Positions 1 through 12,240 of a stretch of DNA of 64,000 bases are shown here, piece after piece. Numbering within the stretch: the stretch's first letter is position 1; each line of letters begins with the position of its first letter. The position numbers and the translations under genes are program-made. Source of the DNA: Nepenthes gracilis (taxonomy: Eukaryota > Streptophyta > Magnoliopsida > Caryophyllales > Nepenthaceae); contig BSYO01000004.1 in NCBI GenBank assembly GCA_033239525.1, positions 3,472,001 through 3,536,000 on the forward strand. Reading direction: 5' to 3'. The notes under the pieces were generated by a model. The model was not told the origin of the DNA. It did no database searches and worked only from the letters and a program-made list of their open reading frames with translations.

Positions 1-966
1 TGCTGATTTTTATAGAGCCCTTTCAAAAAACTGCAGCGTAGCTTTTTACATATATATATTTTTTTGTTACTCATTAAAGAAGAGAGATTAGGGTTAGGGG
101 AAAGAAATCGATTCAAATTTTTTTCGTAGCATGTATTTAGGTAAGTCATTATGTCTTATTTACATTATTAAATTGTGAAATAATATAATAATCGACGATT
201 CGTGAAATGATTTAACTCCATTGGTCAATTATATAAAAACACCAGTTGCAATTGGGGTTGGGACTGACATGCGGCAGAAGACTTTCGAAATTTAGAGCAA
301 AAGAAAAGGCCTAAACCACTGCCAATTGCTGTCAAATCCACCGCCAACCTCACCCCACAATCAGTCACCACAGGCCTCCGAGCATACGTGGTGTTTAGGA
401 TTGCTTGTGTTTTAAGTTGGCATTTTTTCTTGTATCACAATCAGTATATTTGAAGTGTTTACCTGGTTTTAGGGAGTCATTTTCTGTGTTGGATTCATTT
501 TAGGTTCTCACAAGCGACACGGTTTTCTCGGCCCCAATGGCTGAGACATATAACAATCTGGGTGTAGATCCGAAAGGCGTAGTCACACTGGAGAAATATC
601 TGCAGGATTACTTCACAAACATCTTGAAGAAATTGAAGGACCTTAAAGCCCAGTCGAAACAGACTGACATTTACTTCTGAAAGAACGCCTTGGCTTCACC
701 ATCCCTGAGGCTGTGCACCAATTCACATATTTGCTACCCGGTAACTGTACAGAAGAGGTATTTATTTCATTTCATTTCTGTCGTTTCTCATATTTCCTTC
801 TCTCACAGCGATTCTGTTAATTTTGTTCTTTCTATTTTGCTTGGCCTTATGTATGGGCAAACTATTGAAATCCATTGCCAATTAATGAACGTGGGTTGGT
901 AAAAAACAGTTAAATCCTCTGCATGCTGAACCAATGAAGCTGGTTGATTGACATTCTAGATTACTC

Positions 967-1090
967 ATGTGTGAACTTTGCCAGCCACATTCATCATCAT
1001 AAACTGATGTTATGTCAAGGAATTTGCAGAATGATTTTTTGACGATATTATGCCAAGTCAGTTGTTTAGCGTAACTTGAATTGGCTTTGG
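967..1090 (+). repeat. Left copy of ~120-bp direct repeat flanking the Copia remnant
   Basis: This stretch (core words GCCACATTCATCATCATAAA, GGAATTTGCAG and AACTTGAATTGGCTTTG) recurs in the same order and orientation at 5762-5881. By eye the two copies agree at about 85 percent of positions. They bracket the degenerate Copia element. The sequence looks like ordinary intron DNA of the small gene. Confidence 0.8.
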
Positions 1091-1112
1091 TTTTGATTGA
1101 CACTCTAGATTA

Positions 1113-1405
1113 GTAATATTAAGGATACAATTTCATTCCTTATTAAAGATACTATATTTTTCCTCTGATTTAGACAACTTATATATATTAGGATACATAT
1201 AATATCCTTCCTAAATTAATGAATTGATATTTTGTAATTTCAATTGTTTATATAATTACCATTATTATAACTTTTCTAATTTAGATTGTCTATTCATTTA
1301 TAAAAAGATGGCTCATTGTATAGCTATAAATACATAGGATATGCATAAATCCTTCTTTATCTCACTCTTTATATTTCTATATGGTCTTAAAGCTAGGTTT
1401 ATTTA
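1113..1405 (+). repeat. Probable 5' LTR of the Copia remnant
   Basis: Patchy similarity to 5480-5750 includes the words TTTATATAATTACCATTAT and TCTAATTTAGATTGTC. A TATA-like CTATAAATAC lies near 1324-1333. Exact ends are not recoverable. Confidence 0.4.
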
Positions 1406-4400
1406 ACATAGTCAACTATGTATTGTCTATTTAAAATTTATCATTGTTCATCATTATTTAAATCTCATCATTGTTCATTATTCTTGCAGTTTAACATCAT
1501 TATAAATTGTCACTCATTGTTTACTATTCTCACTGAGTCGCATCATTGCAAGCCCGTCATCCAAAGTTCTTGGTTGCATAAATCACCTGCCGTTCCAAAT
1601 TCTCCGTCATTCCAAACTCGTTGCTCATTGTCCCCGTGTTCTCAGAACTAATCCGTTCACCGTTCTCCCAATGAAGCAACCGGCAATGTCAATTGTCGTA
1701 ACCACCATTGCCGCTGGTTTTGCATTAGTTCACCAACGGCAGCATCATCTGCTGCCAACGGCAGCACCTTCTGATTATTCCATTTTGAAATCAGTACTCC
1801 ACCGGTTCCAAATCTAAAATCTTTTATCGGCGACTCTATCAACCTCAACATCTGATTTCGGGGAAGACAACACCATAGCATTTACACGACACCATTGCAG
1901 ATGCAGATATCTGTTTGGGGAAGAAGATGAATCAGACTCGTCGTTTGAGTCATTTGCCTTACAAAATGCATCATAGACTACTTGCGATTTGTCTCAATAA
2001 GTGAAACATAGTGGTTCATCAAATCAGTGTATTATAGCGCCGCATTTCAATTTGCTGCATTTCTCGCAAACGTGGCCCAAGCATATGTAACCCAATCATC
2101 CAGCCCACATCAGCGCTAAGCAGGAACCCATGACAGTGAATTGCCACCACCAATCATGTCCGAAAACTGCCGGCATCGACTGTTGAAATCCTTCTGGTGA
2201 CTTTTTTGGTAACTTCCTAGTAATTTCCCAACAAACTTTTTGGCAACGTTTCGATGCCCTTGGCATATTTTCAGCAATTTTTTAGTGTTTTTTCGGCTAC
2301 ATTCTGATGTCATTTTCAGTGTATTTTGGTGACCTTCCAGTAACCATTTAGTGACTTTTCTAATGATGTCTAAGAAAGTTTTAACTTTTTCTCATAACAC
2401 ACCTGCATACTTGGTTGATTCTGTATCATCCCATACAACATTGTCTCTTATTACAACTGATATTGAGTCAATTGTCAATAAGTTTCTGTCTCATAACTTT
2501 CTATTGCATTGTCTCTTTAGGTACTTGTTTCTCTTAAATTTTTGACTCTGTCTGTTATAATCATATAATGTCTAATTCATTTTTAATGTTGTATAGGACC
2601 TCTTCAACTAACATCCATGTTATATATATTATTGATAGTTCTCATTTGTTTATCGAAATGTTGGTCATGTATCTACCTTCGACTTTTATATTTCAAGCAC
2701 TTATCATATTTTGAACTTATTTTTAAATCTCTTATATAATGGTAAACTTATTGAATTACGTTTTCTCATAAGGATTATAATGTTCCAGATCAGAAGGCAG
2801 GCAAGCTCATTAGGACCGTGCATAAAATCGGTCACCTTTTGAGCTCACATATATGCAACTTCTACATTCGTTTGCTGCTGTTGTTTCATCTAGTCTTTGC
2901 CGCAATTAAATTTGTCATCCTTTATTGTCCCGTCTTCGGTCATTAGCCTATAATCGTCACTTAGGGTGTATTATTTTTGACTCTTTTGATTGTGTCCTGC
3001 CATTCAAACAAATAATACTAGCCTTATTTTTTTAAAAAGTAAATATTTGGCTTTCGCATCTTTTGATTTGATTTATTTTGATATTTGGGGTCTTGCCTTT
3101 GGTTTCACTAAAGACATGTTTTGCTACTTTATTATCTTCATTGATAATTATTCTTTCTATACATTGATTTATTTTCTACATAAATGATCTAAGCTATTAA
3201 ATGTTTTTAGTAACTTTTGGCTTATGATAAAAAATCAATTCGATCGTACAATCAAAGCCTTCCGTTCCAATAATTCTTTGGAACATACATTTACCTTTTT
3301 TTCTCGATGAAATCAAACAGACACGAACTATATATTATCAATTATATCCTTACACTTCATAATAAAATAGTCGTGTTAAGCGTAAATGTCATCACATTCT
3401 TAATATTGTTCATACTTTCCTCTTCTCTTTTTCTCTTCCTAAGTCTCTTTTAGGAGAAATTGTTCTTACAATCGTCTACATTATTAATTAAGTTTTCTCT
3501 CATATCGTTTCAAATCAAACTTCGTGTAAGCATCTTTGTTAAAAAGTATATGATTATTAGCTATATCAAAGTTTTTAATTGTGTCTATTATGTTCTATTC
3601 TGTCCTCAAGAGCATACCAAATTTTAACCTCACTTTCAATTTTACTGCTTTCTTAATTATAGCATTGAGTATAAAGATTATTTGTGTTACTATCCAATAA
3701 CTAGTTACCTTTATATTTCCAAGAATGTTTAGTTTTGAGAATATAAAGACTTCACTGATATTTCTTCGTTCCTCACTTCATCTTCCACTTGTATTTTTAT
3801 TGATCTAAATATGGATCCATTTTCAGATTTTTCCCTTGATGTAAGACTATAAGCTCCATTGAACCTAATAAGTCTGAATCATCCAATATCCTTGACACAC
3901 AATCACGCCTTTAGAGTCGTCCACTCTAGATATTCATTGTTACTATACTCATTGTTCTTTTTGAGCCACGCAATTAGTGTAAACTATGCTCTGACCCTTT
4001 TTGACATCGAGTTATGATCAAAAAGTTTGATACACTTTACAAGACTCACAATTAAAGATTTTATTACATTTTTAGCTAATAAGACTATAGTAATGATCAA
4101 ATATGTATACAGACTAAAATAAATTATATTTTTTTAGAAGTGCGATACAAAACTCGTCTTGTGACTAAGGATTTTTTGTAGAAATATAGTATTGATGATG
4201 AGACTTTTGCCCCTATTGTCCGCATTATTTCTATTCTATTTCTCTTGGTTATAATTATTACACACTAATAGTTTTTATTTTAAATAGATGTAAAGAATAT
4301 ATTTCTCCAGATACTTAATTGAGGGAGTCTATATTAAGCCTATTCTTAGTTAACCTCATTCTTTTGGATAGGTATGTCGTTTTCAATGAGTATTATGTGC

Positions 4401-5479
4401 TCTTAAACAGGCTCTTTGTATTTGATTTGTCAAGTTCAACTCTACTATTTTACAGCTTATATTTGCCTCCAGTTCTCGTAACTCTATTCTTTTTACTCAT
4501 CATACTATTACTGGTATCACTATCCTCCTATGTTATATTGATGGTATGATTATTATTGATGATAATTCAGATATTTTTTACCTTAAATTTTTTTTGGGCT
4601 AACACTTTAAAATGAATGATCTCAATTTTTTTTACTACTTTCTTGGATTTGAGATATCTCTCACTTTTGAGAATTACTATTTGACACAAACTAAGTATAT
4701 ACTTTCGATCTCTTTTTGTGTGTTTGGTTCACCAATTGTAAGACAACTAATAATCCTCTTGAGTACGGTGTCAAACTTTATGTTACTGATGGCAAACCAT
4801 TTACCGATGCTATTCTTTATGGCAATTGGTTAGGAATATCATATATCTCACTGTTATCTTGCCTGACATTATATGTGCCATTCATCATATTAGTTTATGT
4901 CGGCTTCACATTTTCTTCACTATATAGTTGTTCTTCATATTTTCCGTTACTTAGAGGTACCTTATTTCATGGCCTATACTTTTTCACTTACTCTTTATCG
5001 GAGTTTTGAGCATATTCTGATACTGATTAGGCAAGAAACCTAACTAATCGATGTTTTATTACAAGTTTTCTCTACCCATTAGGAGATTCTCATCTCTTTG
5101 TGCTGTAAAAGATAAACTGTTGTTGCATGTTCTAGTACTAAAGTTCAATGTCATGCTCTTATTGGTACTATATCTGAGTTTTTTTAACTTCGTTGGCTCT
5201 TCTAGGATATCAGTGTTCCTTAACCTATCAATACTTCCCTTTATTTTAATAATTATAATACTATCTAAATTACTTACAGTAATATATTTCATGTACATTT
5301 ATAATATATTAAAATTGATTGTCATTTCGTATGTTATCACTTTAAGGAAGGCACTCATTGTCACTCTCCGATTTATTCAGCTGATCAGTTGGCAGACTTA
5401 CAAAAGTTTTAGTTCAGCCACATTGATCCAATTTTTAAATTTAACTCGGTACATTTCAGATCATTTTGAATTTAAAAAA

Positions 5480-5750
5480 ATATTAATAATATAATATCAT
5501 TCCTCAGTAAAAATGTTATATTCTTTTTAAATTAAAATATATCTATCTTCTAATTTATATTATATATATATATATAATATCTTTTTTTAATTAAGTAATT
5601 AATTTTTTTGATTTAGGTTGTTTATATAATTGCTACTATTTCAGTTTTCTTAGTTTAGATTACCTTCTTTTATCTACGGATGATCTATTCTACCGTTATA
5701 AAACTATAAAAAAAATATATAATTTTTTTTTGATCTTCTTGTTCGTATTT
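5480..5750 (+). repeat. Probable 3' LTR of the Copia remnant
   Basis: It follows the decayed RNase H/C-terminal region directly and resembles 1113-1405 in block order (TTTATATAATTGCTACTAT, then TTAGTTTAGATTACC). Boundaries are approximate because of AT-rich decay. Confidence 0.4.
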
Positions 5751-5761
5751 TTGCAAGTAAC

Positions 5762-5881
5762 GTGTGACTTTTGCCTGCCACATTCACATCATAAACTGGT
5801 GCTATGCCATGGAATTTGCAGGATTATTTTTTGATGAAATTATGCCAAATCCGTAGTTTTGCATAACTTGAATTGGCTTTG
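5762..5881 (+). repeat. Right copy of ~120-bp direct repeat flanking the Copia remnant
   Basis: This is the same sequence as 967-1090, at about 85 percent identity by eye. It is followed by the intron's terminal T tract and the exon 2 acceptor at 5938, so it belongs to the gene's intron rather than to the element. Confidence 0.8.
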
Positions 5882-6228
5882 AATTCGCCTTGATTTGCCA
5901 AAAGCAATTTTTTTTTTTTTTTTTTTAACTTTTTTGAGCTGATATTACGAGGAGTTCATTGCAATAAAGTGAAAGGATGCTTTGATATAATGATGAAGTT
6001 GTATCTACGTGATTTTTTGATTGAGAAATTGAAATTACAAAGCCGGTCTCCCGCATAAATATATAATGTAAAATCGTATTTAATAAATTTAAAAGTGGTC
6101 TAACCTTTTATTGGACTTGGCCCATGATGGGAGTTTATTATATTAGGTCACACGCTATATTATAGATATAGATAAGAAATAATAATATGAATCTCAAACT
6201 ATGAAATTTATTAAATTGGACTGTTAAT

Positions 6229-6480
6229 CTTCAAATTGGGATCCGGGGGGCGTCTTTCTCCCTTGTGGAGAAGGATCGTCCTTCTCCTAATCTGAACTGT
6301 CCGATATAAAATTCGACGGCTCACACGTTTAAAATGGATAATATAACGTGGACCGTTTGATTTTTAATTTAATCATCCAAAATACGTAACCGTCGAATTT
6401 TACATCCGACGATTCAGATGAGGAGAAAGACGGTCCTTCTCCACGGGGGAGAAGGACGCCTCCTCAATCCCTTCAAATTG
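6229..6480. mobile_element. Mutator-like fold-back MITE, copy 1
   Basis: A 232-bp element (6239-6470) is bracketed by a 10-bp direct duplication, CTTCAAATTG, at 6229-6238 and 6471-6480. About 80-90 bp at each end are inverted complements (GGATCCGGGGGGCGTC at the left, complement of GACGCCTCCTCAATCC at the right), so nearly the whole element folds into one hairpin. The arms also hold shorter palindromes around GGAGAAGGATCGTCC. Target duplications of 9-11 bp and long terminal inverted repeats are the mark of Mutator-superfamily non-autonomous elements. No coding capacity. A second member lies at 36620-36860. Confidence 0.85.
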
Positions 6481-6589
6481 AATGTCTAAATTTTAGACAT
6501 TTATGAAAGTAACTAAATTAAGAAGGTGAAAAAAGGCATTTATGCCAATAATTTATTTTTGTTTCTCTCTCTCTCTCTCTCGTCTCTTC

Positions 6590-9500
6590 TCTTTGGGGAT
6601 CAAGAAAGTTTCATCTCATAAAGAGATAAAATTTATTTTTTTCTTAATCTAAGGTGTTAATATTTAAATAAATTATTATAATTTAACTATTTTTTAAAAT
6701 ATAAAAAAATAATTAAAATTAATTATTAAATTATAATTATTTATTTTAAAATAAATAATCGAGATGTAAAAAAAATAACCTTCATCTCTTAAAGAGATGA
6801 AGTCACCTCCAACCCCTTCTCTAAGAGCCCACCATCTTCATCTCGTCATGTGGAAAGAGCCTATTTTTCTCTCTTTCCTAATTCTATTTTCTTCATTTAT
6901 CCTGCATAGTTTGCTAATGCCACCACCACTAATAGTTCTTATCGATTCTCATTATCGAAACATTCATTTAAATGTCCCTGATCTTCCAATGGATTGGGGA
7001 GGCTCCATCTCATAAAGAGATCGAGTCCGTTTTTTTCTAAATCTAAGTCATTGATATTTTAAAAAATTATTATAATTTAACTATTTTTTAAAATATAAAA
7101 AAATTAGTTAAAATTAATAACCATTTATTTTAAATTGAAAGATCGAGATGCAAACAAATAATCTTTATCTCTTAAAGAGATAGAGTCACCATCAACCCCT
7201 TCTCTTGGAGCCCACCATTTCCATCACAACATGTGGAAAGAATCCATTTTTATCTCTTTCCTAATTTTATTTTCTTCATTTGTCCTGCTTGATTTGCTGC
7301 TGCCACCATCACTTATAATTTTTATCAATTCTCACTGTTAAAATATTCATTTAAATGTCCCTGATCTCCCAAAAGATCAAGGAGAGAGATGGAGTCCCTT
7401 TTTTTTTAATTTAAGCCGTTGATATTTTAAAAAATTATTATAATTTAACTATTTTTTAAAATATAAAAAAAGTAATTAAAATTAATAATCATCTATTTTA
7501 AATTGAATGACCGAGATGTAAACAAACAATCTCCATCTTTTAAAGAGATAAGGTTACCCTCAGCCCCTTCTCTGGGAGCCCACCATCTCTGTCCCGACAT
7601 GTGGAAAGAAATTATTTTTCTCTCTTTCCTAATTCTATTTTCTTCTTTTGTCCTGCACAGTTTGCTGCCACCACCATCGCAAATAGTTCTTATCGATTCT
7701 CATTGTTAAGACATTCATTTAAATGTCCCTGATCTCTTGAAAGATTAAGAAGGGTCCATTTCATAAAGAGATGGAGTCTGTCTTTTACTAATCTAAATCA
7801 TTAATATTTAAATAAATTATTATAATTTAATTATTTTTTAAATATAAAAAAATTAATTAAAATTAATTATTAAATTATAATCATCTATTTTAAAATAAAT
7901 AATCGAGATGTAAATAAATAACCTTCATCTCTTAAAAAGATAGAGCCACCCTCAACCCCTTCTCTTGGAGCCCGCCATCTCCATCCCGACATGTGGAAAG
8001 GACCCATTTTTCTCTGTTTCCTAATTTTATTTTCTTCATTTGTCCTGTACAGTTTGCTGCCGCCACCATCGCTAATAGTTCTTATCAATTCTCATTTGTC
8101 TTGGCCACTCAAACTCAACCCCATCTTCTTGGTTGCGATCTCTTCATTCCCCTCCCTCCTATTTACTCCCTATTTTCCTCTCTTTTTTTCATAAATTGAA
8201 AACCATATTTATTGGTTACTCAAAACCATTGATATATATATATATATATATATATTATTTTATCAATATAGACAGTCATTAAGAAGGGTCCATCTCATAA
8301 AGAGATGGAGTCTGTCTTTTACTAATCTAAATCATTAATATTTAAATAAATTATTATAATTTAATTATTTTTTAAATATAAAAAAATTAATTAAAATTAA
8401 TTATTAAATTATAATCATCTATTTTAAAATAAATAATCGAGATGTAAATAAATAACCTTCATCTCTTAAAAAGATAGAGCCACCCTCATCCCGGCATGTG
8501 GAAAGGACCCATTTTTCTGTTTCCTAATTTTATTTTCTTCATTTGTCCTGTACAGTTTGCTACCGCCACCATCGCCAATAGTTCTTATCAATTCTCATTC
8601 GTCTTGGCCACTCAAACTCAACCCCATCTTCTTGGTTGCGATCTCTTCATTCCCCTCCCTCCTATTTACTCCCTATTTTCCTCTCTTTTTTTCATAAATT
8701 GAAAACCATATTTATTGGTTACTCAAAACCATTGATATATATATATATATATATATTATTTTATCAATATAGACAGTCATTAAGAAGGGTCCATCTCATA
8801 AAGAGATGGAGTCTGTCTTTTACTAATCTAAATCATTAATATTTAAATAAATTATTATAATTTAATTATTTTTTAAATATAAAAAAATTAATTAAAATTA
8901 ATTATTAAATTATAATCATCTATTTTAAAATAAATAATCGAGATGTAAATAAATAACCTTCATCTCTTAAAAAGATAGAGCCACCCTCATCCCGGCATGT
9001 GGAAAGGACCCATTTTTCTCTGTTTCCTAATTTTATTTTCTTCATTTGTCCTGTACAGTTTGCTACCGCCACCATCGCCAATAGTTCTTATCAATTCTCA
9101 TTCGTCTTGGCCACTCAAACTCAACCCCATCTTCTTGGTTGCGATCTCTTCATTCCCCTCCCTCCTATTTACTCCCTATTTTCCTCTCTTTTTTTCATAA
9201 ATTGAAAACCATATTTATTGGTTACTCAAAACCATTGATATATATATATATATATATATATTATTTTATCAATATAGACAGTCATTAAGAAGGGTCCATC
9301 TCATAAAGAGATGGAGTCTGTCTTTACTAATCTAAATCATTAATATTTAAATAAATTATTATAATTTAATTATTTTTTAAATATAAAAAATTAATTAAAA
9401 TTAATTATTAAATTATAATCATCTATTTTAAAATAAATAATCGAGATGTAAATAAATAACCTTCATCTCTTAAAAAGATAGAGCCACCCTCAACCCCTTC

Positions 9501-9830
9501 TCTTGGAGCTCGCCATCTCCATCCCGACATGTGGAAAGGACCCATTTTTCTCTGTTTCCTAATTTTATTTTCTTCATTTGTCCTGTACAGTTTGCTGCCG
9601 CCACCATCGCCAATAGTTCTTATCAATTCTCATTCGTCTTGGCCACTCAAACTCAACCCCATCTTCTTGGTTGCGATCTCTTCATTCCCCTCCCTCCTAT
9701 TTACTCCCTATTTTCCTCTCTTTTTTTCATAAATTGAAAACCATATTTATTGGTTACTCAAAACCATTGATAATTAAAAAAATATATATATATAAATATT
9801 ATTTTATCAACATAGACAGTCATAGTTTTA
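6590..9830 (+). repeat. Tandem array of about seven 365-540-bp units
   Basis: A segment beginning near CCATCTCATAAAGAGATGG recurs at about 6612, 7001, 7380, 7745, 8283, 8785 and 9290. Each unit has a short palindrome (CATCTC-ATAAA-GAGATG), an AT-rich stretch, a second palindrome-like block (CTTCATCTCTTAAAGAGATG in the first unit), and a GC-richer block around CATGTGGAAAG. The first three units are short (365-390 bp) and diverged. The last four are 500-540 bp, nearly identical, and carry an added tail ending in an (AT)n tract. Recurrent 67-68-codon open frames in the GC-richer block are simply copied with the unit and show no family signature, so I do not call them genes. Confidence 0.85.
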
Positions 9831-10984
9831 TATGCTATATATTACCATAATAAATATGTAAATTTAAAATTACAATATAAATTATTTATTTTAGCCGAGG
9901 GCAAGGGCATGACAGACAGATAAGAGAAGAAAGTACGACTGGCTGATCTGAATAGTTGTATTGGACCCCGGGGAAGCAATAACTACGTGGGCCAGCCCAG
10001 AATCATCTCTTTCATTCGATTCTTTACAACAGTAACGGGCGGGCCCACTTTGAATTGATTGCATAGTCCATTTCTTCAATTTATTTAAATTTTTACTAAC
10101 ATGAAATTTTATACTTAAGAAAATAAAATCATTTTAAAAAATAATTTAACTATAATTTCACAGATTTTAGGGATTAGAATTGAAACCGATAAAATTTCAT
10201 TAAAAATTAAATAAGATAAATTACCTTAAAAAAGTTCGAGAATTAACCTTCATTTTTATTTTTATTTTCTCTGTGAATGTCTGAGTAATGATTAAATGTT
10301 GAAGAAGAAAATAATGACGGGTTTTGATTGTCTGGAATGACCAGCAATCGGCCCAATCAGTGTCCCTTTCAATCAATAAGATCAGCAGTTGCCTTAACGT
10401 TACGAAATTTCGGTTGGACTGCTGCAACCAGTAGAAGGGTGAGCCCCTTTTGTCAATCATAATTAACAAAATTTATATGAAAAAGTATACATATATATTT
10501 TTAATTTTTAATTAAAACCATTTTTATTTTATTAATTTATATATTTTTTAAAAAAATTTAATTAAAACCATATTTATTTTATTTGTGTTCGATGAATAAA
10601 TCTTTTCAAATTTTAATATGTAATAGTTACTGTTAACAGTATATTTATTTTACTACTTGCCTATTCATTTTAATTATAGATGAATTATAATAGATATTCA
10701 AAATGTGATTTTTTAGTATATATAATTGATACGTCTTTGAATTCGAGTTACTATTGGGGTTAGAAATCCACTTGATATTCCTTATTAAGTCGAACTGAAG
10801 CGGGTCTGAGGCGGTAACTCCAAACTTAGACCTTGCACACCACAAACTGAAAACAAAAGATTAACTAACGGCAAGAATTATTCCCGCCGCATATCCTCCG
10901 ACACTCAAATTAAAAATCTTTTTTTATAAAATAGAAAGATATTAAAATGATACAAAGAATACATAAATACATATAACAGTGAAT
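9831..10984. other. AT-rich intergenic DNA, nothing recognised
   Basis: Two short GC-richer patches (9895-10070 and 10310-10450) interrupt AT-rich sequence. Neither has a convincing reading frame or a match to a family I know. Confidence 0.6.
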
Positions 10985-11395
10985 TGAACGCTTGGATGTG
11001 CCAACTAAGGAACGACTTAGAAGTGTGCCCACTGAAAGGCGGCATAAAGGAGCGCCCACTGAGAGACTGCTTGGAGGTGCATCTAGTTGAGGGGCTGCTT
11101 GGAGGTACTCACTAAGGGACGGCTTAAAGATGCGCCTGAATGAGAGACAGTTTAAAAGTGTGCCTACAAAAGTTCATTTTAGGTGAGCACTCGCAGAGGG
11201 GCGACTTGGAGGTGCTCCCGGTAGAGGAGCATCTTGGAGGTGTACTCTGCAGATGGGCGTTTTGGAGATGCGTCTAATAGAGGGGCATCTTAGAGGTACA
11301 CTTAATAAATGAGTGTTTTAGGGATGCACTTGGTCAAAGGACATTTTATTGGTGCGCCTAACGAAGGAACGCCTTACAAATGCAAGATTGAGCTC
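10985..11395 (+). repeat. 28-bp minisatellite within the LTR-like island
   Basis: About 14 degenerate copies of a unit resembling GAGGGGCTGCTTGGAGGTAC occur at 25-28 bp spacing, for example at 11067, 11095, 11120 and 11148. The same unit in reverse complement occurs at 47345-47580. Confidence 0.75.
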
Positions 11396-12240
11396 CTGGA
11401 TTGGGAGTGGACCTCCTAGATGGGTTCTCAGAAGGAGAGCTGGCCTCCTATTGGACAGAAGGCTGTTCGACCCTAGGTCGGACTGGAAAGAGCTAGCCGA
11501 CTAGAGCGGTGGCCGGCTTGGGGGCTGGTTGGAGAGGTGGCCGGCTTGGGGGAGTTAGGTCGTTAGATTCTCAGAGCTCTCTCCCTCCTCTCCTTTTTTT
11601 TTCTTTCATCTTTTCTGTTGGAGATGGTTTTTTAGATAGCGTGAAGTCTTATCTGATTGTGCCCTCTTTGAGCTCTTCCTCTCTTTAAATTCTCCGTAAT
11701 CCCTTCCCTACTATAGTGGAGGGGTATTTATAGTCCGCGGAGACGGTTGTCGACAGTTGGGAGTGTTGAACAGTCGCGATGATTGAGAGTGTTGTTTATG
11801 ACAACTGCTGCTTGTCCATGGGGATCATTTCCTTTTCTGAGAAGATTATGAAGATCGTAGTGTGATCGTGTCCTTGAGTAGTGATTCACCTGATCCTTCT
11901 TGCCATATGGAGCGATGAAGAATCCCGCACAGGATCTCGTCAACTTCAGTTGCCTTTCTGGGAGATGGGCAAATTTTAGAAATATCCTGGTGATATTCAC
12001 TAAAATCGGTGCGGTTTTGGAAAGATCCCTACTGAGCTATGCGCTTGCTGCATGTGATTCAGGAGAATACCACAAGATGGGTCTTTTTGCCCAATTCCAG
12101 TCTGGCAAATTGAGTTTGAACTCGTCTGCCCAAGGCATCCATTCTGAGGTGACATTCTCGTGGGACGGAGTTATAGGTCACTGTCTATTGAGCCTCTACA
12201 CCGGCCCGCAAGCTTGGATCTCGGGCTGATCCACTATAAC
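10985..12240 (+). mobile_element. Probable solo Gypsy-type LTR
   Basis: A GC-rich island stands out sharply from AT-rich flanks. It begins with a 28-bp minisatellite, continues through pyrimidine-rich DNA, has a promoter-like TATTTATAG at about 11727-11735, and ends near ACTATACCCATC at about 12237-12250. No gag or pol sequence follows and no second LTR is nearby, so it is read as a solo LTR. The 46.5-47.6 kb island has the same layout on the opposite strand. Exact ends and target duplication were not found. Confidence 0.55.

Larger units (their letters stand above)
1113..5750 (+). mobile_element. Degenerate Ty1/Copia retrotransposon
   Basis: Decayed pol similarity appears in Copia order on the plus strand, broken by many stops and shifts. 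Pre-integrase words (GKLIRTVHKIGHLFELT) lie near 2790-2860. Integrase core words (FDLIYFDIWG, FIIFIDNYSFYT) lie at 3058-3170. Reverse transcriptase words (MNDLNFFYYFLGFEIS, then KTTNNPLEYGVKL) lie at 4612-4790. RNase H or C-terminal words (GTLFHGLYFF; YSADQLADLQKF) lie near 4954 and 5375-5410. In autonomous elements one polyprotein carries these in that order. The ends (1113-1405 and 5480-5750) are AT-rich and alignable in blocks such as TTGTTTATATAATT and TAGTTTAGATT, so they are probably very old LTRs. No intact ORF remains. It lies inside the intron of the small gene. Confidence 0.75.
537..6058 (+). pseudogene. Small two-exon gene of unknown function, frameshifted in exon 1
   Basis: I do not recognise the family. 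Exon 1 runs from ATG 537 to about 757 and ends in a GAAGAG|GTATTT donor. Its first 47 codons (MAETYNNLGVDPKG...) end at a TGA at 678-680. The +1 frame then continues as a coherent peptide (LKERLGFTIPEAVHQF at about 680-730) up to the donor in phase 0. A long T tract and TTGAG acceptor at 5933-5938 open exon 2 (5939-6058), which reads LILRGVHCNKVKG...SRSPA and stops at TAA 6056. The product would be about 115 aa, basic and probably helical, with no signal peptide or membrane segment. A TTTTAG acceptor-like site at 498-503 hints at an upstream leader intron. The 5.2 kb intron contains a decayed Copia element. The frameshift suggests a pseudogene, but an assembly error would give the same picture. 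Confidence 0.5.

Noticed and set aside
88..104. Telomere-like TTAGGG words
   Set aside because: Only two copies, not the plant TTTAGGG repeat, and no array.
5051..5494. 147-codon plus-strand frame
   Set aside because: It is out of frame with the decayed Copia RNase H words and is hydrophobic only because of T-rich DNA.
7991..9737. Repeated 67-68-codon frames (MWKGPIFL... and MERTHFSL...)
   Set aside because: They are copies within the tandem array, overlap in two frames, contain no known motif, and are lost in the older units.
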